From NCBI RefSeq assembly GCF_023634865.1, contig NZ_JAMLJN010000009.1:37233-101232 (forward strand): a stretch of 64,000 bases of DNA, in the 5' to 3' direction. Below, one piece after another: positions 9,086 through 17,948 of this stretch. The stretch is from Flavobacterium fragile. GTDB lineage: Bacteria > Bacteroidota > Bacteroidia > Flavobacteriales > Flavobacteriaceae. The notes under the pieces are model-generated. The model saw nothing but the letters and a program-made list of their open reading frames with translations. It was not told the DNA's origin and did not search any database. A program made the translations under genes and the position numbers. Position 1 is the first letter of the stretch. Each line of letters begins with the position of its first letter.

Positions 9086-10456
9086 TTAATTTTTAATTAA
9101 TTTTTTTGTTAAGTAATTAAAGCGAATATACAAAAATATTGCGGCTGCTGTTAATCCAGCTAAAAGTCCAATCCATACTCCAACGGCTTTTAATTCGGTT
9201 TCTAATCCTAAGTAAATCGATATTGGAAAACCAATTACCCAATACGCAACAAATGTGATATACATCGGAATTTTTGCATCTTGTAAACCACGAAGTGCTC
9301 CTAAAACTACGACTTGTAAGCCATCTGAAATTTGGAAAATCGCTGCTACTAAAAGTAAATTGGCTGAAATTGCGATTACTTCTAAGTTTTCGGTTAGGTT
9401 TTTTACATCGTTGATATCTACGAAAATATATGGTAAGCTTGTGTGTAAAACCACAAACAATAAAGCAAAAACCACTTCGATAATTACCGTTAATAAGAAG
9501 ATGGAAATCGCTACTTTTCGTAAGGTAACATAATCATTCAACCCTTTTTGATTTCCAACTCGAATCATCGCAGTAACACTCAATCCCATCGCAAACATAA
9601 AGGTTAACGAAGCTAAACTCAATGCAATTTGATTTGCTGCTTGACTTGTAGTTCCAATCATTCCGCACAACCAAATGGCTCCTGTAAACAAAGCTACTTC
9701 AAAGAACATTTGCATAGCAGAAGGCATTCCAATTTTGATGATTTTTTGGTTGACTTCTTTTTTGATTTCTTTTAAGCTAAAACCTTTAAAATAGGGATGA
9801 AATTTCGGTTTTAAATTCATCATGTAGTGCATAAAACCTAACATCACAAAACGAGAAGCAATAGTTCCTATTGCAGCTCCTACGATGCCCCATTTTGGAA
9901 AAATCCAAATTCCGTAAATAAGAAAATAGTTGATAACTACATTGGTAATATTTCCAATAATAGTTGCCCACATCGAATATTTTGTTTCGCTTAATCCATC
10001 AGCAAATTGTTTGTACGCTTGGTACATAATTAAAGGAATCAATGAAAAACCAACGATATCTAAATACGGTTTTGCCATTTCTACCACTGCTTCGGGTTGC
10101 CCCATGTAAGCAATTAATGGTTTCGAAAAGAAAATCAAGGTAAATAAAGCAACCCCTAAAATCGTACACAAATACAAGCCATGATGAAAAGCCGAACGAC
10201 CTCCAGCAACATCATTTTTTCCATCGGATTCCGCTACTAATGGTGTAATGGCTGTTGAAAATCCGATTCCTAATGACATGGCAATGAATACAAAACTGTT
10301 TCCTAATGATACAGCGGCTAATTCCGTTGGGCCTAATTTTCCGACCATTATATTGTCTACAATACCAACTAAAGTATGTCCCATCATGCCTAAAATAATG
10401 GGATAGGCGAGTTTTAAGTTTTGTGAAAATTCTTTAGAGTAGTCGGAAAAAGTCAT
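9086..10456 (-). CDS. MATE family multidrug/cation efflux transporter
   Basis: A 456-residue membrane protein with about twelve transmembrane segments in the MatE-MatE arrangement (NorM-like). The first repeat has LAYPIILGMMGHTLVGIVDN and MVGKLGPTELAAVSLGNS, characteristic of the family. It exports drugs or organic cations in exchange for Na+ or H+. The start at 10456 (MTFSDYSKEF) is chosen because an upstream TTG would overlap the promoter. A perfect flavobacterial promoter at 10472-10503 would give a leader of only about 10 bases. Confidence 0.92.
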   Translation of the reverse strand: MTFSDYSKEFSQNLKLAYPIILGMMGHTLVGIVDNIMVGKLGPTELAAVSLGNSFVFIAMSLGIGFSTAITPLVAESDGKNDVAGGRSAFHHGLYLCTILGVALFTLIFFSKPLIAYMGQPEAVVEMAKPYLDIVGFSLIPLIMYQAYKQFADGLSETKYSMWATIIGNITNVVINYFLIYGIWIFPKWGIVGAAIGTIASRFVMLGFMHYMMNLKPKFHPYFKGFSLKEIKKEVNQKIIKIGMPSAMQMFFEVALFTGAIWLCGMIGTTSQAANQIALSLASLTFMFAMGLSVTAMIRVGNQKGLNDYVTLRKVAISIFLLTVIIEVVFALLFVVLHTSLPYIFVDINDVKNLTENLEVIAISANLLLVAAIFQISDGLQVVVLGALRGLQDAKIPMYITFVAYWVIGFPISIYLGLETELKAVGVWIGLLAGLTAAAIFLYIRFNYLTKKLIKN

Positions 10457-10471
10457 TTTGGCAATTTTGAG

Positions 10472-10503
10472 CAAAGGTAGTTATTTTGAAAAAGATTTTT
10501 CAA
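10472..10503 (-). promoter_or_regulatory. Promoter of the MATE gene
   Basis: On the minus strand TTG (10503-10501), a 21-base spacer and TACCTTTG (10479-10472) match the flavobacterial consensus. The start codon lies 16 bases downstream of the -7 box. Confidence 0.6.
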
Positions 10504-10517
10504 TAATAAAATATTAC

Positions 10518-11027
10518 TTAATGAACTTGATTACTAGAAATTTTCTCTTCAAGAAATGAGTAAATATCATTTGTGTCATGAAAAGTAAATTGTTTTCCCT
10601 TTGTGAATTTATTTGGATGAGAATTTTCTATATCCGATACAAAAATTGTTTTTAAAGTAAATAGACTTTTTGAATTTGGTTTTTTAGTTTCAAAATAAGA
10701 AACTGAACCATATCCATTTCCAATTGTATCGTAAATTCTAAATGTTTTAATTTCAGAATATTTCAATTCTTTTCTGCTAAATGGAACTTTTCGTATTATA
10801 GAATCATTAGTTAATATTATTTTAGATTTTATAATAAAAAATATTATATAAGGTGATAATAAAATAAAGGGTAAAGTGAAAAAAGATATTTTCCAATATC
10901 CATCTTTAATTAAAGTATATGCAAAAATTGAAGCAATTACCGATACTGCAAGTCCAATGATAGTCCAAAAAAGTGTGACAAATGATTTTACATTTACTGC
11001 CGAATATATCTTTATTACATTATTCAT
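10518..11027 (-). CDS. Hypothetical membrane protein with PH-like region
   Basis: A 169-residue protein with two hydrophobic segments (about 19-41 and 47-66) and a C-terminal soluble region beginning SKIILTNDSIIRKVPFSRKELKYSEIKTFRIYD. The pattern of two membrane helices followed by a strand-rich domain resembles bacterial PH-domain membrane proteins, but the match is not firm. Base composition is more AT-rich than its neighbours (long runs of A and T), which may mean recent arrival or relaxed constraint. The function is unknown. Confidence 0.75.
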   Translation of the reverse strand: MNNVIKIYSAVNVKSFVTLFWTIIGLAVSVIASIFAYTLIKDGYWKISFFTLPFILLSPYIIFFIIKSKIILTNDSIIRKVPFSRKELKYSEIKTFRIYDTIGNGYGSVSYFETKKPNSKSLFTLKTIFVSDIENSHPNKFTKGKQFTFHDTNDIYSFLEEKISSNQVH

Positions 11028-11054
11028 TTATGCAATTGAGGATTGAAAGTAACT

Positions 11055-11756
11055 TTACTTTTTAATATTCGGATTTTGTGAATCACTTTCAATAAGTCCG
11101 TCGCGTAAACGAATGATTCTGTGAGCGTAAGCAGCAATATCTTCTTCATGCGTTACCAAGATTACGGTGTTTCCATTGGCGTGAATTTCGTTGAATAAAT
11201 TCATAATTTCCACCGACGTTTTACTATCTAAGTTTCCAGTTGGTTCATCGGCTAAAATGATAGAAGGTTTGTTTACCAAAGCTCTAGCAACCGCCACACG
11301 CTGACGTTGACCACCCGATAACTGATTCGGTTTATGATCCATACGGTCTTGAAGTCCCACTTGCGTCAATACTTCAGTAGCTCTTTCAACACGTTCGGAT
11401 TTGGAATGACCCGCATACACCATTGGTAAAGCTACATTATCCAAAGCCGTTGTTCTTGGCATTAAGTTAAAGGTTTGAAAAACGAATCCAATTTCTTTAT
11501 TGCGAATTCCTGCCAATTCATCGTCTTGCATTTCGCTCACCTGTTTTCCGTTCAAAATGTAAGTTCCAGAAGTGGGCGTATCCAAACAACCTAAAATGTT
11601 CATCAAAGTGGATTTTCCAGAACCCGAAGGTCCCATTAATGCTACATATTCGCCCTTATTGATTTCTAAATCGATGCCTTTTAATACATACACGATTTCG
11701 TTTCCTAGAGGAAAATCTCTTTTGATATTGGTTATTTTGATTAACGGATTTGCCAT
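11055..11756 (-). CDS. ABC transporter ATP-binding protein, MacB/LolD type
   Basis: A 233-residue ATPase subunit. Walker [10 protein letters not shown] lies at 42-50, the Q-loop at FQTFNL (about 93-98), the signature LSGGQ at 146-150 and Walker B ILADEP at 167-172, with the GNLDS and VTHE motifs after it. The sequence is closest to the LolD/MacB/FtsE-like group that works with FtsX-fold permeases in lipoprotein or peptide export. No permease gene is adjacent, so the partner must be encoded elsewhere. A dispersed repeat (11777-11799) lies just upstream. Confidence 0.92.
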   Translation of the reverse strand: MANPLIKITNIKRDFPLGNEIVYVLKGIDLEINKGEYVALMGPSGSGKSTLMNILGCLDTPTSGTYILNGKQVSEMQDDELAGIRNKEIGFVFQTFNLMPRTTALDNVALPMVYAGHSKSERVERATEVLTQVGLQDRMDHKPNQLSGGQRQRVAVARALVNKPSIILADEPTGNLDSKTSVEIMNLFNEIHANGNTVILVTHEEDIAAYAHRIIRLRDGLIESDSQNPNIKK

Positions 11757-11776
11757 AATGAAATTAGAATTTAGCC

Positions 11777-11799
11777 TCTCGACTTCACTCGAGATGACA
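11777..11799. repeat. Dispersed repeat with TCGAG...CTCGA inverted arms
   Basis: On the minus strand this 23-mer starts TGTCATCTCGAG and ends AAGTCGAGA, and forms a short hairpin. It is 19/23 identical to a stretch lying inside the radical SAM gene at 28861-28883. Confidence 0.6.
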
Positions 11800-11852
11800 C
11801 TATTATTGATATAACACTATTATAAGTAGAAAAACAAAGGAATTTGTTACAA

Positions 11853-12704
11853 TTAAAAACGAATTCTTTCAAACAAGTGAGAACTAATCGTTTTATTCGG
11901 ATTGATGATGAAATCTTCTTTTTGTTGTTCGGCTCTAAAAAACACAATTCCCCATTGAAAAGTATCAATTGTCACGGAAACTTTTGGATGCTTTTTTATG
12001 ATTTCCCAAGCTTCTTCCATATCAGCTGACCAATGAATATCATCGAAAATCCAAACGGAATCATTTGAAATGGTTGGAAGTAAAGCCTCAAAATAATCTA
12101 AAGTCGCTTTTTTGGAATGGTTGCCATCAAAATAGATTAGGTGATGGGTGATGGGTGAAAGGTCAAGGGTTTTAAAATAGCTTGAAAATTCTGTAGTCAC
12201 AAAATTCACATTTGGTTTTGGATAGCTGAAATCTCTACCATTTGCAACTTCAAATTGTTTATCAAAATTCTTTTTTGCTTCATCTTGAGTGTTTTTACAT
12301 CCTTCTAAAGTAGTTACTATAGCATCAGGATTTCCTAGCGCTAAAGAATTTGTAGCTAATCCCAATGAAGTGCCAATTTCTAAAACGCTTTTTGGTTGAA
12401 AATAACGAAGGATTCTGAAAAGTAGTTCTGCATTTTTTGGAGTAATTCCAGCGGTTTGGGCAATTTTTGAAATTTCTCTAACATTCGAATTAAAAACTCG
12501 AGAACCAGCACCAAAATCAGTAACTTCAATCGTGTTTTTATTCGCTAAAAGCGATTTTCGGTACGATTTTAAGGTTTCGTATTCTGGATATTTGGTAGTA
12601 TCATAAAAGCATTTCGTAACCAAATCAAATACAAATGGCGAATGCACTCCATGTTCGTTTTTGGAGTGAAAAAGGAATTTTAGATATGATTTGATTATAG
12701 TCAC
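11853..12704 (-). CDS. Class I SAM-dependent methyltransferase
   Basis: A 283-residue protein with the SAM-binding motif VLEIGTSLGLATNSLALG and a later YFDGNHSKKATLDYFE segment, as in flavobacterial O-methyltransferase-like proteins that start with a conserved SYLKF...HGVHSPFVF block. Translation probably begins at GTG (12704), which falls inside a 13-bp tandem repeat; a TGA lies a few codons upstream in frame. Residues TLDLSPITHH just before the YFDG strand are encoded by a repeat also found between genes at 20110-20136. The substrate is unknown. Confidence 0.85.
   Translation of the reverse strand: MTIIKSYLKFLFHSKNEHGVHSPFVFDLVTKCFYDTTKYPEYETLKSYRKSLLANKNTIEVTDFGAGSRVFNSNVREISKIAQTAGITPKNAELLFRILRYFQPKSVLEIGTSLGLATNSLALGNPDAIVTTLEGCKNTQDEAKKNFDKQFEVANGRDFSYPKPNVNFVTTEFSSYFKTLDLSPITHHLIYFDGNHSKKATLDYFEALLPTISNDSVWIFDDIHWSADMEEAWEIIKKHPKVSVTIDTFQWGIVFFRAEQQKEDFIINPNKTISSHLFERIRF
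12147..12173. repeat. Dispersed repeat inside the methyltransferase coding sequence
   Basis: This 27-base stretch matches 20110-20136 at 23 of 27 positions (shared core ATGGGTGAAAGGT). On the minus strand it encodes roughly KTLDLSPIT within the methyltransferase, without breaking the frame. The preceding GTGATGG word is itself repeated. Confidence 0.65.
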
Positions 12705-12750
12705 AGTTTTCAGTCACAGTTTTCAGTCACAGTTTTCAGTCACAGTTTTC
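12699..12750. repeat. Four perfect 13-bp tandem repeats at the methyltransferase start
   Basis: AGTCACAGTTTTC occurs four times head to tail without mismatch. The GTG start of the methyltransferase (12704-12702) is part of the first unit. The units have no spacers and are not a CRISPR. A related word (CACTGCGACTGAATACTAA, 12757-12775) follows and resembles 26359-26385. Confidence 0.9.
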
Positions 12751-12778
12751 TCTGCACACTGCGACTGAATACTAATTA

Positions 12779-14641
12779 TTATTCCATTTTCGAACTCAAC
12801 TCAAACCAGCGTTCTTCTTTTTCTTCTAAAGTTTGAATGATTTTTTGCAATTCATTAGCTTTCGCTTCAATTTTATCATCCGAAACTTTTCCGTCGGCGA
12901 ATTCTTGTTCGATTTGTTTTTTGTTGTATTCTAAATCTTTGATTTCTTTTTCAATTTTATTGAATTCCTTTTGTTCGTTGAAACTCAAACCTGTTGAAGC
13001 CGTTTGTTTTTCTTTCCAATTTGTTTTTTCAGTGCTAACCGAATTCAAAACTTTAGGTTCCGCCGAATCTTCATAGGCTCTAAAATCCGAGTAATTTCCT
13101 GGGAAATCTTCAATCTCACCTTCGCCTCTAAAAACAAATAAGTGATCTACAATTTTATCCATGAAATATCTATCGTGACTCACCACTAACAAACAACCTG
13201 GATAATCTAAAAGGAAACTTTCTAATACATTCAAAGTTACAATATCCAAATCATTTGTAGGTTCATCTAAAATTAAGAAGTTCGGATTTTGAATTAAAAC
13301 CGTACACAAATACAAGCGTTTCAATTCGCCACCACTCAATTTTTCTACGAAATCGTATTGTTTTTTTGCATCGAATAAGAAGCGTTCCAATAGTTGCGAA
13401 GCCGAAATAATTTTTCCTTTCGTTAGCGGAATATATTCGCCGTATTCTTTGATGATATCAATAACTTTTTGTCCCGGTTTTGGATTGATTCCGCTTTGCG
13501 TGTAGTATCCGATTTTGATGGTATCACCAATAATCACTTTACCCGAATCAGGTTGCATGGTTTGGGTTAAAATGTTCAAGAAAGTTGATTTTCCTGTTCC
13601 GTTTTTACCAATTATTCCAATGCGTTCACCACGTTGAAACGAATAGCTGAAATCTTTTAAAATGGTTCGATCAGGGAAGTTTTTATTCACTTTTACCATT
13701 TCGATAATCTTGCTTCCCATGCGTTCCATGTTGATTTCGAGCTCCACCACATTTTCTTTTCTTCGGCTTTCCGCCACCGCTTTTATTTTGTAAAAATCAT
13801 CTTGACGTGATTTTGATTTGGTGGTTCTTGCTTTTGGTTGACGGCGCATCCATGCCAATTCTTTTACAAATAAATTCTGCGCTTTATCGATACTCGCATT
13901 TTCAGAAGCTAAACGCTCTTCTTTTTTGGCTAAGTAATAGGAATAATTCCCTTTGTATTGATAGATTTTTCCGTTGTCTAATTCGATGATTTCGTTACAA
14001 ACTCGTTCCAAAAAGAAACGATCGTGTGTCACCATAAACAGCGTGATGTTTTCTTTTGCAAAATAATCTTCTAACCATTCAATCATCTCTAAATCCAAGT
14101 GATTGGTTGGCTCGTCTAAAATTAATAAATCAGGTTTGCTAATTAAGATAATCGCTAACGAAAGACGCTTTTTTTGTCCACCCGACATGTTTTTGACTTT
14201 CATTTTTAAGTCTTCCAACTTCAGTTTGAACAAAATTTGCTTGAATTGCGTTTCAAAATCCCAAGCATTATGACGGTCCATATCGTCAAAAGCTCTTTGA
14301 TAGGCTTCTTCATCATTAGGGTTTTCTAAAGCTTTTTCGTATCGCTCAATTACTTTCAGAATTTCATTATCTGAAGCGAAAATATTTTCTTCAATGGTTA
14401 ATTCGTCCTGCAAATTATTGTTTTGCGATAAAAACGCCATTTTAATGTCTTTTCGAATGATAACTTGACCCGTGTCAGGTTCGTCCAAACCATTAATCAT
14501 GTTCATAATGGTGGTTTTTCCTGAACCATTTTTAGCGATAAAAGCTATTTTTTGATCCTTGTTAATTCCAAACGAAACGTTGTCAAATAGCACACGTTCG
14601 CCATAGGATTTCGATATATTTTCGACTGATAGGTAATTCAT
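12779..14641 (-). CDS. ABC-F family ATPase (Uup/EttA-like)
   Basis: A 620-residue protein with two ABC ATPase domains and no membrane segment, acting on the ribosome or, in Uup-like members, on DNA or ribosome assembly. Walker A motifs are AKNGSGKTT (36-44) and GKNGTGKST in the second half; the signatures are MSGGQKKR and LSGGELKR; both DEPTNHLDL and DEPTNDLDI are present. A charged coiled-coil tail (about 545-620, rich in E and K) is typical of Uup. The linker between domains contains the expected RRQPKARTTKSKSR basic stretch. A perfect promoter lies upstream. Confidence 0.93.
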   Translation of the reverse strand: MNYLSVENISKSYGERVLFDNVSFGINKDQKIAFIAKNGSGKTTIMNMINGLDEPDTGQVIIRKDIKMAFLSQNNNLQDELTIEENIFASDNEILKVIERYEKALENPNDEEAYQRAFDDMDRHNAWDFETQFKQILFKLKLEDLKMKVKNMSGGQKKRLSLAIILISKPDLLILDEPTNHLDLEMIEWLEDYFAKENITLFMVTHDRFFLERVCNEIIELDNGKIYQYKGNYSYYLAKKEERLASENASIDKAQNLFVKELAWMRRQPKARTTKSKSRQDDFYKIKAVAESRRKENVVELEINMERMGSKIIEMVKVNKNFPDRTILKDFSYSFQRGERIGIIGKNGTGKSTFLNILTQTMQPDSGKVIIGDTIKIGYYTQSGINPKPGQKVIDIIKEYGEYIPLTKGKIISASQLLERFLFDAKKQYDFVEKLSGGELKRLYLCTVLIQNPNFLILDEPTNDLDIVTLNVLESFLLDYPGCLLVVSHDRYFMDKIVDHLFVFRGEGEIEDFPGNYSDFRAYEDSAEPKVLNSVSTEKTNWKEKQTASTGLSFNEQKEFNKIEKEIKDLEYNKKQIEQEFADGKVSDDKIEAKANELQKIIQTLEEKEERWFELSSKME

Positions 14642-14677
14642 AGTAATTTAGAATTCAGAAATTTGAATTTAGAAGTG

Positions 14678-14708
14678 CAAAAGTAGACTATTGCAATCGA
14701 TAGTACAA
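14678..14708 (-). promoter_or_regulatory. Promoter of the ABC-F gene
   Basis: On the minus strand TTG (14708-14706), a 20-base spacer and TACTTTTG (14685-14678) match the flavobacterial consensus, 37 bases ahead of the start codon. Confidence 0.6.
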
Positions 14709-14721
14709 TTTTTTGGATTAA

Positions 14722-14749
14722 ATAAAAAGCCATCATTTCTGACGGCTTT
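14722..14749 (-). terminator. Terminator of the CocE-type hydrolase gene
   Basis: On the minus strand AAAGCCGTCA pairs with TGATGGCTTT (one G-U) around GAAA and is followed by a T-run. It lies 8 bases past the stop codon. Confidence 0.75.
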
Positions 14750-14756
14750 GGGTTAA

Positions 14757-16607
14757 TTATTTTAAAATTTCCACTTCTAAATGACTTTCTTCAAAGATTT
14801 TAATAAAAGCCCTAGTGTAATCTTGTTTTTCAGCCAAATATGGATTTTCTAAAAATTTCTGTGGGTTAACAGCAATTAACGGATACCATGTACTTTGTAC
14901 TTGAATTTGAATTTTATGTCCTTTTTTGAAGCTGTGTAATACATCTTGCAATCTAAAGTTAACTTCCGCAGTTGCATTTGGCGTTAAAGCTTCTGGTTTT
15001 TCGAAACTATTTCTAAAACGAGCAGGCATCACTTCGCTACGAACCATTTGATGGTAATTGGCATAAAGTACGTTAGGTTTGTCCTTATTTTGAGGTTCGT
15101 CTGCGGGATATACATCGATTATTTTCACAATAAAATCAGCATCCGTTGCAGTTGAAGCAATTTTTAATTTAGCCATAATTTCTCCTGCTAACGTTATATC
15201 TTCTGTTAAGTAATCAGTAGTAAATGTAACAACGTCTGGGCGACTTAAAGCGAATCTTTGGTCTTCGGTCATGTAATTTCTTGGTGTAAAACCATTATAT
15301 TCAGCATAATTGATACTACTTGGAACTGGATTATTTGGATCGCTGTAGTATTCACTGAAATTTGCTGATTGACCTTTTTGGGTATCTAATTTTCCGTTAG
15401 AACTTAGATAAAAATTTAGTTTAGTACTTTCTTTTGGAGGCCAATTTTGGAATGTTTTCCATTCTTTTTTTCCGGTATCAAACATATAAGCTTCAGGAAG
15501 TTGAGCAGCTTCTTTTGATTTTCCTTTCAAGTAATGATTGAAGAATGTATGTTCGATATTCTTTTGATAGAAAGTAGCGATACTGTCTCCAAAATAAATA
15601 TCGTTGTGATAATGCTTTCCAGCTTCTCTCGACCATCCTCCGTGAGAAAAAGGTCCCATTACGATGGTATTTTTTGCTTTAGGATTGTTTTTTTCAATTG
15701 TTTTGTAAATGTTTAGTGGTCCTGCTAAATCTTCTGCATCGTACCAACCTCCAACAGTCATCACCGCGTGATCGATTCCTTTTAAGTGCGGTAATAAATT
15801 TCTAGATTTCCAGAATTCATCGTAATTAGGATGATTTACAATTTCTTGCATGAAAAAATTGTCTTTGTAATAGTTGTCTACAGCTTCTTTTAAAGTCCCC
15901 ATTTCTCTGTAAAAAATGGAACCATCTCTTGAAATTGTTTTGATGTTTTGGTCTGTATACCAAGCTTTGTTTTCTGCTTTATTTTTTTGAACTCCAAACA
16001 CTGGGAAGGTTTTAAAATATCCCATTACAAAAGCACCATTGTGATGAAAATCGTCAAAAAAGAAGTCAGAAATAGGGGCTTGAGGTGACGAAGCTACTAG
16101 AGCTGGATGATTGGATAAAGTACCTGCGGCAGTGTAAAATCCTGGGTACGAAGTTCCGTATTGTCCAACTTTTCCGTTATTATTTTTGATGTTTTTAATT
16201 AACCAATCAATGGTGTCATAAGTATCCGTACTTTCATCAACATCTTTCTTTGATTTTTTGGAAACTTGAGGTGTCATGTTGGTAAAAGTACCTTCGCTCA
16301 TGTATCTTCCTCTCACATCTTGATAAACAAAAATGTACTTGTCTTTTTGTAAAAAAGCGTTAGGACCAAGTGTTTTTTTGTAATTGTCTTCACCGTATGG
16401 CGCTATACTATAACACGTTCTTTGCATTAAAATTGGATATTTTTTGCTAGAAGAAATATCTTTTGGAGTGTAAATAGCCGTAAAAAGTTTTGTTCCATCA
16501 CGCATTGGGATGTAAACTTCCTTTTTGTCATAATTTGCTTTTGTGTCTTCTTGTGAGAAAATAGAAAATGATGCCAAGAATACAATCAGGGTAATTATTT
16601 TTTTCAT
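14757..16607 (-). CDS. Secreted CocE/NonD family alpha/beta hydrolase
   Basis: A 616-residue protein with a signal peptide (MKKIITLIVFLASFSIFSQ). The catalytic serine is in GTSYPG (151-156), followed by a cap region and a C-terminal jelly-roll domain containing DADFIVKIIDVYP. This is the layout of X-Pro dipeptidyl-peptidase / cocaine esterase / glutaryl-7-ACA acylase enzymes, which cleave acyl-ester or peptide bonds. The start at 16607 places the signal peptide at the N-terminus; a 14-residue upstream extension is less likely. It is probably periplasmic and involved in peptide use, but the substrate cannot be read from the sequence. Confidence 0.92.
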   Translation of the reverse strand: MKKIITLIVFLASFSIFSQEDTKANYDKKEVYIPMRDGTKLFTAIYTPKDISSSKKYPILMQRTCYSIAPYGEDNYKKTLGPNAFLQKDKYIFVYQDVRGRYMSEGTFTNMTPQVSKKSKKDVDESTDTYDTIDWLIKNIKNNNGKVGQYGTSYPGFYTAAGTLSNHPALVASSPQAPISDFFFDDFHHNGAFVMGYFKTFPVFGVQKNKAENKAWYTDQNIKTISRDGSIFYREMGTLKEAVDNYYKDNFFMQEIVNHPNYDEFWKSRNLLPHLKGIDHAVMTVGGWYDAEDLAGPLNIYKTIEKNNPKAKNTIVMGPFSHGGWSREAGKHYHNDIYFGDSIATFYQKNIEHTFFNHYLKGKSKEAAQLPEAYMFDTGKKEWKTFQNWPPKESTKLNFYLSSNGKLDTQKGQSANFSEYYSDPNNPVPSSINYAEYNGFTPRNYMTEDQRFALSRPDVVTFTTDYLTEDITLAGEIMAKLKIASTATDADFIVKIIDVYPADEPQNKDKPNVLYANYHQMVRSEVMPARFRNSFEKPEALTPNATAEVNFRLQDVLHSFKKGHKIQIQVQSTWYPLIAVNPQKFLENPYLAEKQDYTRAFIKIFEESHLEVEILK

Positions 16608-16698
16608 GTAACGAATTTTAATTTTCGAAGATATTAAGTTTTTGTTCAAAACAGAAATTGACTAATGTTAAAATTAAACTTTTAATTATATTCGCATC

Positions 16699-17817
16699 AT
16701 GCAATTATCTGTAATCATCTTAAATTATAATGTCCGCTATTTTTTAGAGCAATGTGTTCTTAGTGTTCAAAAAGCATTGGAAGGCATTGATGGAGAAATT
16801 ATTGTCATCGATAACGCTTCATCAGATGATAGTTGTGAGATGATGAAAACCAAATTTCCACATATCAAACTCATCGAAAACGTTACAAATTTAGGTTTCC
16901 CAAAAGGAAATAACATCGGAGTTGCTGAAGCTAAAGGAGAATACATTAGCATTTTAAATCCAGATACGGTTGTAGCGGAAGATACTTTTGCTAAAATACT
17001 GAACACTAAAAACTGGACGCTGAACACTGGTATTATCGGTTGTAAATTAATTGACGGTGCTGGAAATTTTCTTCCCGAGAGTAAACGTGGCGTTCCAACT
17101 CCTTGGGTGGCTTTTACAAAGATTTTCGGATTATATAAAATCTCCAATTATTTCGGAAAATATTACGCCCAACATTTATCGGAGAACGAATCTGGGAAAG
17201 TAGATATTTTAGTTGGTGCTTTTATGATAATGAAGCGCGAATTGTACCTCGAAGTCGGTGGTTTTGATGAAAATTGCTTCATGTATTCGGATGATATCGA
17301 TTTGAGTTATTTGGTTTTGAAAACTGGGAAATCGAATTATTATTTTCACGAAACTTCTGTGATTCATTATAAAGGAGAAAGTACCGTTCGAGATGGTACG
17401 TATATGAAACGTTTCAGAGAAGCGATGCAGTTTTTCTATAAAAAACACTTCAAGAAATCAGGGTTTTTTGATATAATGATGCAAGTTGGAAGTTTTGTTT
17501 TTAGTCTTTTGAAGAAGAATCAACAAAAGAATGAAGTTCGGATTATTAATGAATATATAGTTTTTTCAAGAGAAAATTTAGAATTGAATCTATCAAAAAA
17601 AGCAACTTATTTAGCTGATTTTAATCAATTTGTGAATCAACCTCAAAAAAACATTGAAATAATATTTGATACGACTACTTTTAGTTTTGCCGAAATTATT
17701 ACTTTTATGCAGTTAAATAAGAGTAAAAATCTAAGTTTTAAGAATTACATTTCGAGTTCCAATTACTTGATTGGAAGTAATAATTCGAACGATAGAGGAC
17801 AAATAATTTTGTTGTAA
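16699..17817 (+). CDS. Glycosyltransferase family 2 (rhamnosyltransferase WbbL-like)
   Basis: A 372-residue GT-A fold enzyme. N-terminal VIILNYNVRYFLEQC, the nucleotide-binding region IVIDNASSDDS, the metal-binding NPDTV (DxD equivalent) and GGFDENCFMYSDDIDLSY are all typical of GT2 enzymes that add rhamnose or other sugars to surface polysaccharide. It has no membrane segment. Between the donor site and the GIIGCKL strand, residues LNTKNWTLNTG are encoded by a repeat identical over 17 bases to an intergenic site at 57035-57051. It lies divergent from the hydrolase gene. Confidence 0.92.
   Translation: MQLSVIILNYNVRYFLEQCVLSVQKALEGIDGEIIVIDNASSDDSCEMMKTKFPHIKLIENVTNLGFPKGNNIGVAEAKGEYISILNPDTVVAEDTFAKILNTKNWTLNTGIIGCKLIDGAGNFLPESKRGVPTPWVAFTKIFGLYKISNYFGKYYAQHLSENESGKVDILVGAFMIMKRELYLEVGGFDENCFMYSDDIDLSYLVLKTGKSNYYFHETSVIHYKGESTVRDGTYMKRFREAMQFFYKKHFKKSGFFDIMMQVGSFVFSLLKKNQQKNEVRIINEYIVFSRENLELNLSKKATYLADFNQFVNQPQKNIEIIFDTTTFSFAEIITFMQLNKSKNLSFKNYISSSNYLIGSNNSNDRGQIILL
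16999..17030. repeat. Dispersed repeat inside the glycosyltransferase coding sequence
   Basis: CTGAACACTAAAAACTG at 16999-17015 is identical to the reverse complement of 57035-57051, and about 27 of the first 31 bases agree. It is read in frame as LNTKNWTLNT. Confidence 0.75.
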
Positions 17818-17876
17818 AAAATTATTGAAATGAAATTCATCTAACACCAATTCCAAATTTTAAAAAAGTTAGATAA

Positions 17877-17911
17877 TTGTTTAAAAAACGAATGAAAAAT
17901 TAGTATTTTTG
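17877..17911 (+). promoter_or_regulatory. Probable promoter of the E2 gene
   Basis: TTG at 17877-17879 and TATTTTTG at 17904-17911 are separated by 24 bases, one more than the usual maximum. The start codon is 37 bases downstream. Confidence 0.5.
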
Positions 17912-17948
17912 CAAACCAAATACAAAAACACAACTTTAGTTTAAAGAT

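Noticed and set aside
12699..12750. Possible CRISPR array
   Set aside because: The 13-bp units are directly adjacent with no spacers, the units are too short, and no cas genes are in the window.
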